Positions 1-8,079 of a DNA stretch of 49,379 bases are shown here, one piece after another. Origin of the DNA: Tannerellaceae bacterium (GTDB lineage Bacteria; Bacteroidota; Bacteroidia; Bacteroidales; Tannerellaceae); assembly GCA_021201295.1 (NCBI GenBank), contig JAJQFE010000060.1, positions 1-49,379 on the forward strand, read 5' to 3'. A program made the translations under genes and the position numbers. Numbering within the stretch: the stretch's first letter is position 1; the number at the start of each line of letters is the position of its first letter. The notes under the pieces were generated by a model, which saw only the letters and a list, made by a program, of their open reading frames with translations, was not told where the DNA came from and made no database searches.

Positions 1-50
1 CTCCGACTTCAAATCCAGAATTTATAATAGGACATCATGCGGATAATCAT
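1..50 (-). repeat. Terminal inverted repeat, left copy; also the first codons of an unknown gene
   Basis: Read on the minus strand, this segment matches the last 49 bases of the window at 48 of 49 positions (one G/A difference). It begins exactly at an ATG at position 50. That ATG overlaps the stop of the upstream glycosyltransferase as ATGA, so it looks like the translationally coupled start of the next gene. Translation gives MIIRMMSYYKFWI, then TGA, then SR before the edge. The TGA could be a damaged Trp codon. Too little is present to name a family. Confidence 0.7.
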
Positions 51-1134
51 ATAAAATTATTCCGGATCACAGCCGGGACAAGTTCAGTAGTAGAGATTCC
101 AACAATAATCAAAGTAACCCAAAGAAGAACAGTTTTATATTTTTTCCAACTCAAAGAACTGCAAATATACCATATAGCCACTCCGATCATGGCAGTAATG
201 TAACCACTCGCCTCCGTACCGGTACTGAAAAGGACTACAAACAGCAGTACATTAGACAGGAGCATAAGTCTAAAATTCAGATATTTATATTGATCAATCC
301 GCAGATAAGGTATAAAAACAGTACCATAGCCGGCAGGATCAGCCAAACGTCTTTATAATCCGGACTCCCGGATAACTTTCTGACTAATCCTAGCAAGGAC
401 ACATTCTGAGACAAGGCGAATTTATTTAATTCATTTTTTATTTCTAACTGTTCCCACCAGGCTCCATATTGAGACACCACATACTCATACCCCGGAGTAT
501 ATAAAACCGGTAGAATTAAAAAGATGATTCCCCAAAAGAAACAGTAAAAAATAAAATGAAGTTTCCGGCGGGAAAAGAAAAAGAAAGCTAATCCGACAAT
601 AGGATAAATCTTGATAAGAGCGCCTAAAAGAATAATACAAGTCGCCCAGAATTCCTTTTTCTTCTCAATCAGAGCAAATGACAAAATAATAAAAGCAGCC
701 ACTGAAATATTAAATTGCTGGACACCCTGTGCCGTCATAAGTTCACAATAAGCATATAGATAAACAAAGATTTTCTGGGATTGGGTAAAAGGTAATTCCC
801 GGATTGCATAAAAAAGAAGTGCCGTATTTAACATAACCCATAAAACCATCCCCAACCAGTCCGGCAAAATGGCAAATGGGGCTATGACTGCACTAAATAA
901 AGGGCCATAATGATTCGAGTCATAATATTCCGGATAGTTTCCATATAAAGACTGTCCATTTATACTATGCCAATACACCCATTTAAAAATCTTATAATTA
1001 TTATATTTTCCTATGGATAGTTTTACGATTGCAAATACAGCACCGGTAAACAACCAAAGATATAAATAGGTAAACTCTCTCTTTAAATAAATAGCTCTTT
1101 TCAAAAATTCAATTCAGGTTAAAGTTTTCTTCAT
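47..1134 (-). pseudogene. GT87/DUF2029-type polytopic membrane glycosyltransferase, interrupted
   Basis: Hydrophobic protein of about 360 residues with repeated membrane spans. It resembles the DUF2029/GT87 family, whose members transfer sugars from polyprenyl-phosphate donors on the outer face of the inner membrane. Visible marks are the early luminal stretch NYPEYYDSNHYGPLFSAV, the conserved LIKIYPIVGL segment and the alternating helices. Two breaks are seen. Codon 7 after the ATG at 1134 is TGA (MKKTLT then IEFLKRA), where TGG would restore the frame. A one-base shift near 310-345, probably in the run of five A at about 315, separates the last 90 residues. I chose the ATG at 1134 because a TAnnTTTG promoter box lies just upstream. 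Without the readthrough the first start is a TTG at 1104. The family call is by eye and moderately secure. Confidence 0.6.
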
Positions 1135-1150
1135 AAGGGAAAACAGCAGT

Positions 1151-1158
1151 CAAAAGTA
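1151..1158 (-). promoter_or_regulatory. Bacteroidota -7 box for the GT87 gene
   Basis: TACTTTTG on the minus strand fits TAnnTTTG and lies 16 bases before the ATG at 1134. No clear TTG at -33 is visible. It supports the 1134 start for the downstream gene. Confidence 0.4.
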
Positions 1159-1258
1159 GTATGCATTTATCAGAATTAAAAATTTAGAGACCTTTATATG
1201 CAACCTTACTGTTTCAATATCCGTAATCTATAATAAAAGAGTAGTAAAACTGAAAAAT

Positions 1259-2056
1259 ATGAAAACAAAAGTAGCTTTAATGATTATCTGCCTCTGCGGC
1301 TTTTCTATTTTTATCCATGCCAGTAATACAGTTAAAGGAAATGGGAAAGTAATTACTCAGGAAATTTCCATCAGTGATTATGAAGAGATTTCCATGGCAG
1401 GCAGTGTAGAGTTTGAATATGAACAATCAAATGGCGCACCTTCTTTATTTGTGACGGTAGATGAAAATATTCTGCCCTATCTGGATATCAAAACAAAAGG
1501 TAAGACGTTAGAGATCGGAGTAAAAAAAGATAGCTGGCGGGGAGTAAATATACGCCCTACCGTTTATAAGATCCGGTCCAGTTCCAAAAATCTGAGAAAA
1601 TTAAATGCAGCCGGTTCCGGGAAATTTTATGTTAACGGGAATTTGCAAACGAACCGGACAGAATTTAATCTGGCAGGTAGTGGATAGATTCTTTTACAAG
1701 GACGGATACAGGCTGATGAAATTAAATTTAATATAGCAGGTTCAGGAAAAGCAAATGCTCATCATCTGCTGGCAAAAAAATTTGATGGAAGTGTAGCAGG
1801 TAGCGGCAGACTGGATGTAGGAGGAACAGCACAGGAAGCTTCCTATAGGGTAGCAGGCAGTGGAAATGTCAAAGCCTATGATTACAAAGTAGAAAAAATG
1901 TCCGCTAGCGTATCCGGATCAGGGAAAGTAGAGGTGTCTGTAACGGGTCATCTGGAAGCACATGTAAGTGGTAGCGGAACCATCACTTATAAAGGAGAGG
2001 GTATCTCCACCGATATTAGTAAATATGGCTCCGGTTCTATAAAAAAGGCTGATTAG
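1259..2056 (+). pseudogene. DUF2807 (head GIN domain) exported protein 1, in-frame amber stop
   Basis: Signal peptide (MKTKVALMIICLCGFSIFIHA) followed by a DUF2807/GIN-type beta-solenoid. The repeated AGSG/SGSG motifs in the second half are the turns of the right-handed beta fold. The family is abundant in Bacteroidota envelopes; its biochemical role is not established. The reading frame hits TAG at 1685-1687 after residue 142 and then continues without another stop to 2056, for 265 residues in all. The sequence after the stop (ILLQGRIQADEIKFNIAGSG) continues the repeat, so the gene was recently whole or the stop is a sequence error. It is the first of three tandem paralogues. Confidence 0.75.
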
Positions 2057-2085
2057 TTTTAGCTGAAACTTTCTAAAAAAGCCAT

Positions 2086-2132
2086 AAAACATGTTCCTGT
2101 TCATTTGTATTCTAAAAAGGAACATGTTTTTA
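2086..2132 (+). terminator. Rho-independent terminator after DUF2807 gene 1
   Basis: A stem of AAAACATGTTCCT pairs with AGGAACATGTTTT across an 18-20 base loop and runs into T-rich sequence. It lies 30 bases after the stop at 2056, so the first paralogue is transcribed separately from the next two. Confidence 0.75.
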
Positions 2133-2186
2133 TATCCGTTAATTTTTATTCCTGCCTTTACAATAGGATTTCTTTATTTTCCATTT

Positions 2187-2194
2187 TATTTTTG
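2187..2194 (+). promoter_or_regulatory. -7 box for DUF2807 genes 2 and 3
   Basis: TATTTTTG fits TAnnTTTG and lies 45 bases before the ATG at 2240, giving a leader of roughly 39 bases. No clear TTG is visible at the -33 position. Confidence 0.4.
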
Positions 2195-2239
2195 TAACCA
2201 ATTCTGTCTTTATTCGTCTAACTTATAACAACCGGAAAA

Positions 2240-3029
2240 ATGAGAATGAAAATCAATGGCTTATTAATTTGTCTTTTATTATCTGTTACTACATTTACAC
2301 AGGCTGCCGACAGGATAAGAGGAAACGGCACATTAACAACCAAAGAAAAGGAGATTACCGATTATAACAGGATCCGTATTGATGGAGTCTTTGATATACT
2401 CTATGAACAATCAGAAAATACGCCTTACTTAGAAGTAACAGTTGATGAGAACTTACAACCCTATGTCTATGCAGAGGTGAAAGACCGTATCCTTACCATT
2501 GGATTTAAAGGGATCAAAGTAGACCATTTTACTAAATTCCTTATTAAAACGAATTCCAGATGGCTGAAAGAGGCAAGGATATCAGGAAATGCCAATTTCA
2601 TGTTAGAAAGTCCATTAACCGGGGATGAATTTGTGATCAAAAGTAATGCGAACAGCCTGATCCAGTTGAAGCATCCGGTCACTTTAGGCAAGTTAGACCT
2701 GAATGTGTCCGGAAGTGCAAATATTGTAGTAGATAAGCTGGAAGTGGAAAAACTGGAATGTAGTATTTCCGGTTCAGGATCTATTACGCTAAAAGAAGGC
2801 CAGGCTTTGCAGGGATCTTATAGCATTACCAGCAGTGGTGATATTCATGCATTTGGAGTAGCGGTGCCAGATCTGAGCTGTAAAGTAACAGGGAGCGGAA
2901 CGACAGAAGTGCACGCAACAGATAATCTGAAAGCAACTTTAATGGGAAACGGTCATATTCGTTATAAAGGACCTACCGCCGTCCAGCAAAAAAAAGGTGG
3001 GTAAAGGAACAATTGAAGAAGTCAAATAA
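2240..3029 (+). pseudogene. DUF2807 exported protein 2, C-terminal frameshift
   Basis: Signal peptide (MRMKINGLLICLLLSVTTFTQA) and a DUF2807 beta-repeat domain, alignable with gene 1 (GNGTLTTKEKEITDYNRI against GNGKVITQEISISDYEEI). As read, the protein ends at 3004 after 254 residues with VQQKKGG. Removing one A from the run of eight near 2985-2993 restores VGKGTIEEVK and a stop at 3029, which matches the tails of the two paralogues. The true C terminus is therefore probably about eight residues longer. It lies 12 bases before gene 3 and is likely co-transcribed with it. Role unknown beyond the family. Confidence 0.75.
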
Positions 3030-3041
3030 ATAATATAAATT

Positions 3042-3844
3042 ATGAAAACAAATCTATCTGCTTTCCTGATCACTATTTTATTATTTACCGGTTGCCAAAG
3101 TTTAAAAAAAATAAAAGGAGATGGGAATCTGCTTACAAAAGAGATCCATATCCCGGATTACGAAAAATAGAAGTTTCGGGAAGGCAGATAGAAATTTCCT
3201 ATACACAAAAAGATCAACAGGCAGGGCTGATCATTACGACAGATTCCAATATTTATCATGCATATAATTTCAGTGTAAAAGACCAGTGCCTGGTGATTGA
3301 GCCCAAAGAAGAATATGAAAATGCCTCTTTTGCTCCTACCACTTTCTTTATAACTACTCACTCGAAAAAGCTGGATTATCTTTCCGGAGCAGGAAAAGTG
3401 ATATTTAATTCAGATGCCCCTATGACAAATGAAAAAATGGAAATAGAACTGGCAGGGAAATGCTCCGTTTTTCTGAATGACAAAGTCACCATAGACCATC
3501 TCACTACCGAACTGGCAGGAAGTTGTTTATTCTCGGCCAAACAGCTCTCCGGCAAAACTTTTAAAGGAGAAATGGCAGGAAAAGGTACACTGGAATTAGG
3601 AGGTATCTTAGATAAGACAACGTTTGAAATCGCAGGAAAAGGGAATATATATGCCTTTGATCTTCAGGTAGCCGAGGCGCAGATATCTATTGCTGGCAAA
3701 GGATATGTTGAACTGCATGCAACAGAAAATATTCACTGGGAAGTTGCCGGGATAGGAAATCTTCGCTATAAAGGAGATCCCGGAACTATTCGTAAAGAGG
3801 TAGTAGGAATAGGCTCAGTGAAAAGAGCAGACAATGGATTATAA
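3042..3844 (+). pseudogene. DUF2807 lipoprotein 3, N-terminal frameshift
   Basis: The true start is ATG 3042, giving a lipoprotein signal, MKTNLSAFLITILLFTGC, then IKGDGNLLTKEIHIPDYEK, the same opening as the paralogues. The frame then stops at TAG near 3170. Adding one A to the run of five there restores IEVSGRQIEISYTQ and the rest of the DUF2807 domain to 3844, about 267 residues. The GKG/GAGK turns of the beta fold are visible. The mature protein would be anchored by a lipid on the Cys, unlike paralogues 1 and 2. The stop overlaps the convergent SDR gene by six bases. Confidence 0.75.
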
Positions 3845-4855
3845 CCACCCGTTTGCCTGATACCAGGTAATACATTCTTCCAACCCCTTTTTCAAATCGT
3901 AAGAAGGGGTAAAGGAAAGCTCCTCCTGTAGCGGTTTAGTCTCACAGATCCAGTTCCGTTGTTTCAGGATAATATATTTATCCGTATTTAAGGTCATACT
4001 TTTTCCGGTAATTTTTCCCATCCATTCCGAACAAACACAGGCAATCCGGACTAAGCCTAAAGGAACTCTCGCCCGGAAAACATGTTTTTTTCCAAGGATA
4101 TCCTGGATCATACGGGCAAAAGATTCATCCGTATGTACATCCCCATCCGCCACAAAATATTCTTTATTCACTACATCCCTGTTCTCAAGGGCCAAAAAAG
4201 CGACTCTGGCCAGGTCTTTCACATAGATAAAAGTAATGCGCTGAGGAGTCGTGCCTACAGCAAAATCAAACCCGGACTGGATGCTTTTTATCTCCATAAA
4301 ATAATCTTTTTCCCCCGGTCCATACACTCCGGTCGGACGTAAAATCACGTACGGAAAATATGTTTGTTCACGCAGGTAATTCTCCGCCAGCAACTTACTC
4401 TGACCATATACTGTATCCGGCTCCTGCTTATCCTTCAGGGCGATAGGCCGGAAAGTAGTTTCATCCCCTTTCCCAAAACTACTCAGGCTACTCATCAAAA
4501 GAAATTTTTCAGGAGCTATTCCGGAGTGGGCTAACGCGTCAATAAAATGTTGGGTATACGTTGCATTCACCCGGAAGAAATTCCTCTTATCCAATGTTTT
4601 AGTCAGGCCGGCATTATGAATCACATAGGTAAACGGTCCATGTGTGGCAGCTAACTGTTTTAACTGACTTGTTAACTCAGCCGGATGATCATATTTCAGT
4701 TCTATACAATGAATACGGGGATCTGATAAATTACTCCGGTCACTATTCTTACGAACACCTGCCCAGACTACATATCCTCTGTCCAATGCTTCCTTTACCA
4801 GGAAACCACCAATAAATCCACTGGCTCCTGTAATTAATATGTTTGGTGACTTCAT
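3839..4855 (-). CDS. NAD-dependent epimerase/dehydratase (extended SDR)
   Basis: About 338 residues from the second Met (MKSPNILITGASGFIG). The Rossmann motif GASGFIGG is at the N terminus, the catalytic YGQSK (YxxxK) follows about 150 residues later, and a serine-rich LLMSSLSSFG strand precedes it, as in extended SDRs. RPTGVYGPGEKDYF is the usual substrate-loop region. Such enzymes epimerise or reduce nucleotide sugars or act on sterol-like substrates; the substrate cannot be told here. An upstream in-frame start at 4885 adds ten residues with no domain support, so I prefer 4855. It converges with the DUF2807 cluster and is probably not co-transcribed with the ABC genes upstream. Confidence 0.85.
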   Translation of the reverse strand: MKSPNILITGASGFIGGFLVKEALDRGYVVWAGVRKNSDRSNLSDPRIHCIELKYDHPAELTSQLKQLAATHGPFTYVIHNAGLTKTLDKRNFFRVNATYTQHFIDALAHSGIAPEKFLLMSSLSSFGKGDETTFRPIALKDKQEPDTVYGQSKLLAENYLREQTYFPYVILRPTGVYGPGEKDYFMEIKSIQSGFDFAVGTTPQRITFIYVKDLARVAFLALENRDVVNKEYFVADGDVHTDESFARMIQDILGKKHVFRARVPLGLVRIACVCSEWMGKITGKSMTLNTDKYIILKQRNWICETKPLQEELSFTPSYDLKKGLEECITWYQANGWL

Positions 4856-4955
4856 AGTTTTGCTGTCTTCTTTACTTGCTGCCATCGTTTTTTATATAAT
4901 AGATATAATAATACCATAATAACCCAATCCAGTTAAGCACTAAGATGGTCGCTAT

Positions 4956-5090
4956 CTATAAGAGTTTCTGACTTTTGGTGAGTATAGGATTCTGAGAGAT
5001 AGCTTTCCAGCCAAACAACAGGACTGCCACCCAAATAATCACTCCTATTTCAGGCAGACTTATCAAACAAAGGGGTAGATAGATCATCAT
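4956..5090 (-). CDS. Small membrane protein of 44 residues, unknown
   Basis: Short ORF starting at ATG 5090, six bases after the stop of the ABC ATPase. It begins MMIYLPLCLISLPEIG and carries a second hydrophobic stretch (VIIWVAVLLFGW), ending in a polar KSQKLL tail. That predicts two short membrane segments. It occupies the place where the permease of a metal ABC transporter would be expected but is far too short to be one. I do not recognise a family. It may be a genuine small protein or the remnant of a deleted permease. Confidence 0.4.
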   Translation of the reverse strand: MMIYLPLCLISLPEIGVIIWVAVLLFGWKAISQNPILTKSQKLL

Positions 5091-5095
5091 ACAGG

Positions 5096-5854
5096 TCAGT
5101 ATTCATGCTTTTTCAATACACGGTGTGGCAAATGTCCATGTCCTACCAGCTCAATCGGACAGGCATAGGTTTCCCCTAACCATTCTTCTGAAATATTACT
5201 TCCTGCATGATAATGCAAAGTCTCGTTTACACAGGCAATATTTTTAACCAGGGTCAGGACCGTTCCCATATCATGAGAAACCAGAATAATGGCACTTCGC
5301 TGATTGATTTCCTCCAGCAACTGGTAAAAATGGGACTCAAACCGTTTATCAACATACGAATTAGGTTCATCCAGGATCAATACCTGCGGGTTGGAAACAA
5401 TAGAGCGACCTAACAAGACCCGGTGTAACTGTCCTCCGGATAATTCTCCGATAGCACGTCCGGACAAGTCTTCCAGTCCCATTTGAAGGAGAACTTCTTC
5501 TATACGTTCCTCCTGTTCTGGGGTAAATGAACGGAAACGCGGCTTTTCAAAAGAGAGGCCAGATGCCACCACCTCTTTTACGGAAACAGGGAATTTCTTA
5601 TCGATCTGATTCATCTGTGGAAGATATCCGATCCGCACTTTAGGAACTTTTTGTTCTTTCACATAGAAACGGATTTCACCCTCCATAGGAGAAAGCAGAT
5701 TCAGGATCAGTTTCAGCAAAGTTGTTTTTCCTCCTCCATTCGGCCCGATAATTCCTAAAAAATCGTCCTGGAAAACATCCAGGTTGATATCTCTCAGTAC
5801 GACCTTTTTCCCGTATCCGGCACTTACATTTCTGATCTCAATTATTTTATTCAT
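5096..5854 (-). CDS. Metal (Zn/Mn-type) ABC transporter ATPase
   Basis: Cytoplasmic ATPase of about 252 residues. Walker A is GPNGGGKTT, the signature is LSGGQ, Walker B is VLILDEPNSYVD and the H-loop is LVSHD. The pairing with a TroA/ZnuA-type binding protein and the GPNGGGKTTLLKLILNLL form point to the ZnuC/MntB group. Start chosen at ATG 5854 (MNKIIEIRN), which overlaps the upstream stop by eight bases (ATGAATAA); a longer start at 5872 adds only MQPLWP. The partner permease is absent downstream. Confidence 0.88.
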   Translation of the reverse strand: MNKIIEIRNVSAGYGKKVVLRDINLDVFQDDFLGIIGPNGGGKTTLLKLILNLLSPMEGEIRFYVKEQKVPKVRIGYLPQMNQIDKKFPVSVKEVVASGLSFEKPRFRSFTPEQEERIEEVLLQMGLEDLSGRAIGELSGGQLHRVLLGRSIVSNPQVLILDEPNSYVDKRFESHFYQLLEEINQRSAIILVSHDMGTVLTLVKNIACVNETLHYHAGSNISEEWLGETYACPIELVGHGHLPHRVLKKHEY

Positions 5855-6749
5855 GGGCCAAAGCGGTTGCAATATAGATCATTTCTTTACTCCAGTTATA
5901 ATCCAGAGGATTAATAGCTACCAAACGGCAAGACGTTTCCCGTGCAATTAATTCAGCATTTTTCTGGTCAAATTCCTGCTGCACAAACACAACTCTCGCT
6001 CCATATTCCCTTGCTTCATCAATCAGTTCTTTCAATTGGGCGGGAGACGGTTCCTTCCCGTCTGTTTCTATGCATAACTGTATCAACCTGTATTCACTGG
6101 CCAGATAAGTCAGAGCAGGATGATAAATAATAAATGCTCTTTCTTTCAAACCTTTAAACAGATTCCCTATCGTCTTCTCCGTTTCCTCAATTTCCAGCAT
6201 CAGACGACCATAATTATTCCAATAATATTTGGTATTCTCCGGGTCTAAAGCAATGAAAGCATTTAATGTATTCCATGCGATCATTTTTGCTCCGGTAATT
6301 GAACTCCAGGTATGGGGATCTACTCCGCTATGATGGTGGTGATGATGGATGTCTGTACTATGATCATGTGCTTCATGGATGTGGGGATTCAACTCCCGGA
6401 TCAATTCAATCCCTTCTGACATATCAAAGACTTTCAGTTGAGGATTATTCTCCACAATCGTATTCATCCAGACCTCCTCAAAACCAATATATCCAATCTT
6501 CAGATAAGCCACGCTCTTTCCGATCTGCGCCATTTCCCGGGGAGCCGGATCATATGTTTCCAGGCTTTGTCCTACCGGGACTACTGAATGAATAGTAAAT
6601 TTATCTCCTGCAATCTTTTCTGCAAAATATCGCTGAGGTTCTATAGTGACAGAGATTATCCTTTGGTCAGATGAATCCCTATGGCATGCCTGGAATAAAA
6701 AAACAGAGACGAATATAAAAAGAATGAGTCGGTTAAACTGTTTCATCAT
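5847..6749 (-). CDS. Zinc/manganese ABC transporter substrate-binding lipoprotein (TroA/ZnuA family)
   Basis: Lipoprotein of about 300 residues. The signal peptide ends in LFQAC, so Cys is the lipidated residue. The fold follows TroA: SVTIEPQRYFAEKIAG opening, a His-rich loop (HEAHDHSTDIHHHHHH) before GVDPHTWSS, whose His is a metal ligand, and FIIYHPALTYLASEY with the second ligand His. The His-rich loop favours zinc. Start placed at ATG 6749 or 6746 because a good -7 box occupies 6762-6769, inside the longer ORF start at 6764. First gene of a two-gene operon with the ATPase. Confidence 0.88.
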   Translation of the reverse strand: MMKQFNRLILFIFVSVFLFQACHRDSSDQRIISVTIEPQRYFAEKIAGDKFTIHSVVPVGQSLETYDPAPREMAQIGKSVAYLKIGYIGFEEVWMNTIVENNPQLKVFDMSEGIELIRELNPHIHEAHDHSTDIHHHHHHSGVDPHTWSSITGAKMIAWNTLNAFIALDPENTKYYWNNYGRLMLEIEETEKTIGNLFKGLKERAFIIYHPALTYLASEYRLIQLCIETDGKEPSPAQLKELIDEAREYGARVVFVQQEFDQKNAELIARETSCRLVAINPLDYNWSKEMIYIATALAHE

Positions 6750-6761
6750 TTTTTGTTTTTG

Positions 6762-6769
6762 CAAATATA
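6762..6769 (-). promoter_or_regulatory. -7 box for the metal ABC operon
   Basis: TATATTTG on the minus strand is an exact TAnnTTTG match. It lies only 12 bases from the ATG at 6749, implying a very short leader, and it excludes the upstream ATG at 6764 as the true start. Confidence 0.5.
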
Positions 6770-6973
6770 CGATGAAACTTTTAATAAAACCTCCTGTATT
6801 TTAAAAACAAATCCCCTTAAATCCGTATATTTCTAAGAAAAATATATAGGTGAAAATAGAATAGTAGGTTTTTAATATAGTAAATTTTAATTTTCCATAT
6901 TAAACCCTTTACTTTGGGGTACGTCTTACTCATGGGCTAATGTAAAACCTATAGAAAAACACCAGAAAAAAAC

Positions 6974-8070
6974 ATGACCAAGAAAGCGAAGTGGGGAGTG
7001 ACAATAGCTATTTGTCTACTAATAGTGGGAATGATCGCTTATCCACATCTTAAAAATCATTATCTCGCATCCCAGGATGCTGCTAATGTTCCTTCTGCAA
7101 CCGTCTATTCTCCTAACAGGCAGATTTTAAATATCAATGCAGAAGTTTTAAAACCTCAGTCTCTCACTGATAGAATCGTAAGTACAGGAACGCTTATTCC
7201 GGATGAAGAAGTAGACCTATCTTTTGAATCTTCCGGGAAGATTGTCGCAATCTATTTCACGGAAGGAACCCAGGTAAAAGAAGGAGATTTGCTAGCTAAA
7301 ATAAATGATAAGCCTTTACAGGCCCAGTTAAAAAACTGGAAGCCCAGATCCCGTTAGCGAAAGACCGTGTGTATCGTCAACGTACGTTATTGGAAAAAGA
7401 TGCGGTTAGCCAGGAAGCCTTTGAACAGGTAGCTACAGAATACGAGACCTTAATGGCTGATATTGACCTGGTGAAAGCAAATATCGCACAGACAGAATTG
7501 AGAGCTCCTTTTGACGGAGTGATTGGTTTGCGTTTTGTCAGTGAAGGAGCGTATGCCACTCCTTCTACGGAAATCGCTAAACTAACCAAAATATCGCCTT
7601 TGAAAATCGAGTTTTCTATTCCGGAAAGTTATTCATTAGATGTAGTGGATGGAACTCCCATTGTATTTAAAGTAGAGTCCTCTTCCGGCCTGATGGAAGA
7701 ATACCGGGCTACTGTCTATGCAATAGAGAGCCAGGTAGATATACCAACCCGTACCCTAAAAGCAAGGGCCTTATATCCTAACAGCCGTGGTAATATACTA
7801 CCAGGCCGTTATACCTCTGTTGAAATAACCAAACAGGAAATAAAAGGTGCATTAGCCATCCCCAGTGAAGCCGTTATCCCGGAAATGGGGAAAAACATTG
7901 TCTATTTATATAAAGACGGAGTAGCCGATCCCAGAGAAATTGTATTAGGACTCCGTACAGAAAGCCGGGTTCAGGTTTTAGACGGTATCCAGTTAGGAGA
8001 TACGCTTATTATCTACGGAGTGATGCAATTAAGAACAGGTATGAAAGTATCAATTGACAATCTGTATTAA
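6974..8070 (+). pseudogene. RND efflux periplasmic adaptor (membrane fusion protein), frameshifted
   Basis: Adaptor of about 365 residues that links the RND pump at 8080 to the outer-membrane factor at 11115. A single N-terminal membrane anchor (WGVTIAICLLIVGMIAYPHL) precedes a lipoyl-like half domain (GKIVAIYFTEGTQVKEGDLLAKI), an alpha-hairpin and a second lipoyl half (AELRAPFDGVIGLRFVSEG-like). The frame breaks near 7331: a run of six A should be seven, which restores LQAQLKKLEAQIPLAKDRVY. Both halves are otherwise intact, so the gene may be functional if the base is a read error. The stop is nine bases before the pump. Confidence 0.85.
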
Positions 8071-8079
8071 GAAGTCGGT

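Noticed and set aside
6330-6370. Run of His codons in the metal-binding protein resembling an engineered tag
   Set aside because: It lies in the normal His-rich loop of TroA/ZnuA-type proteins directly before a ligand motif.
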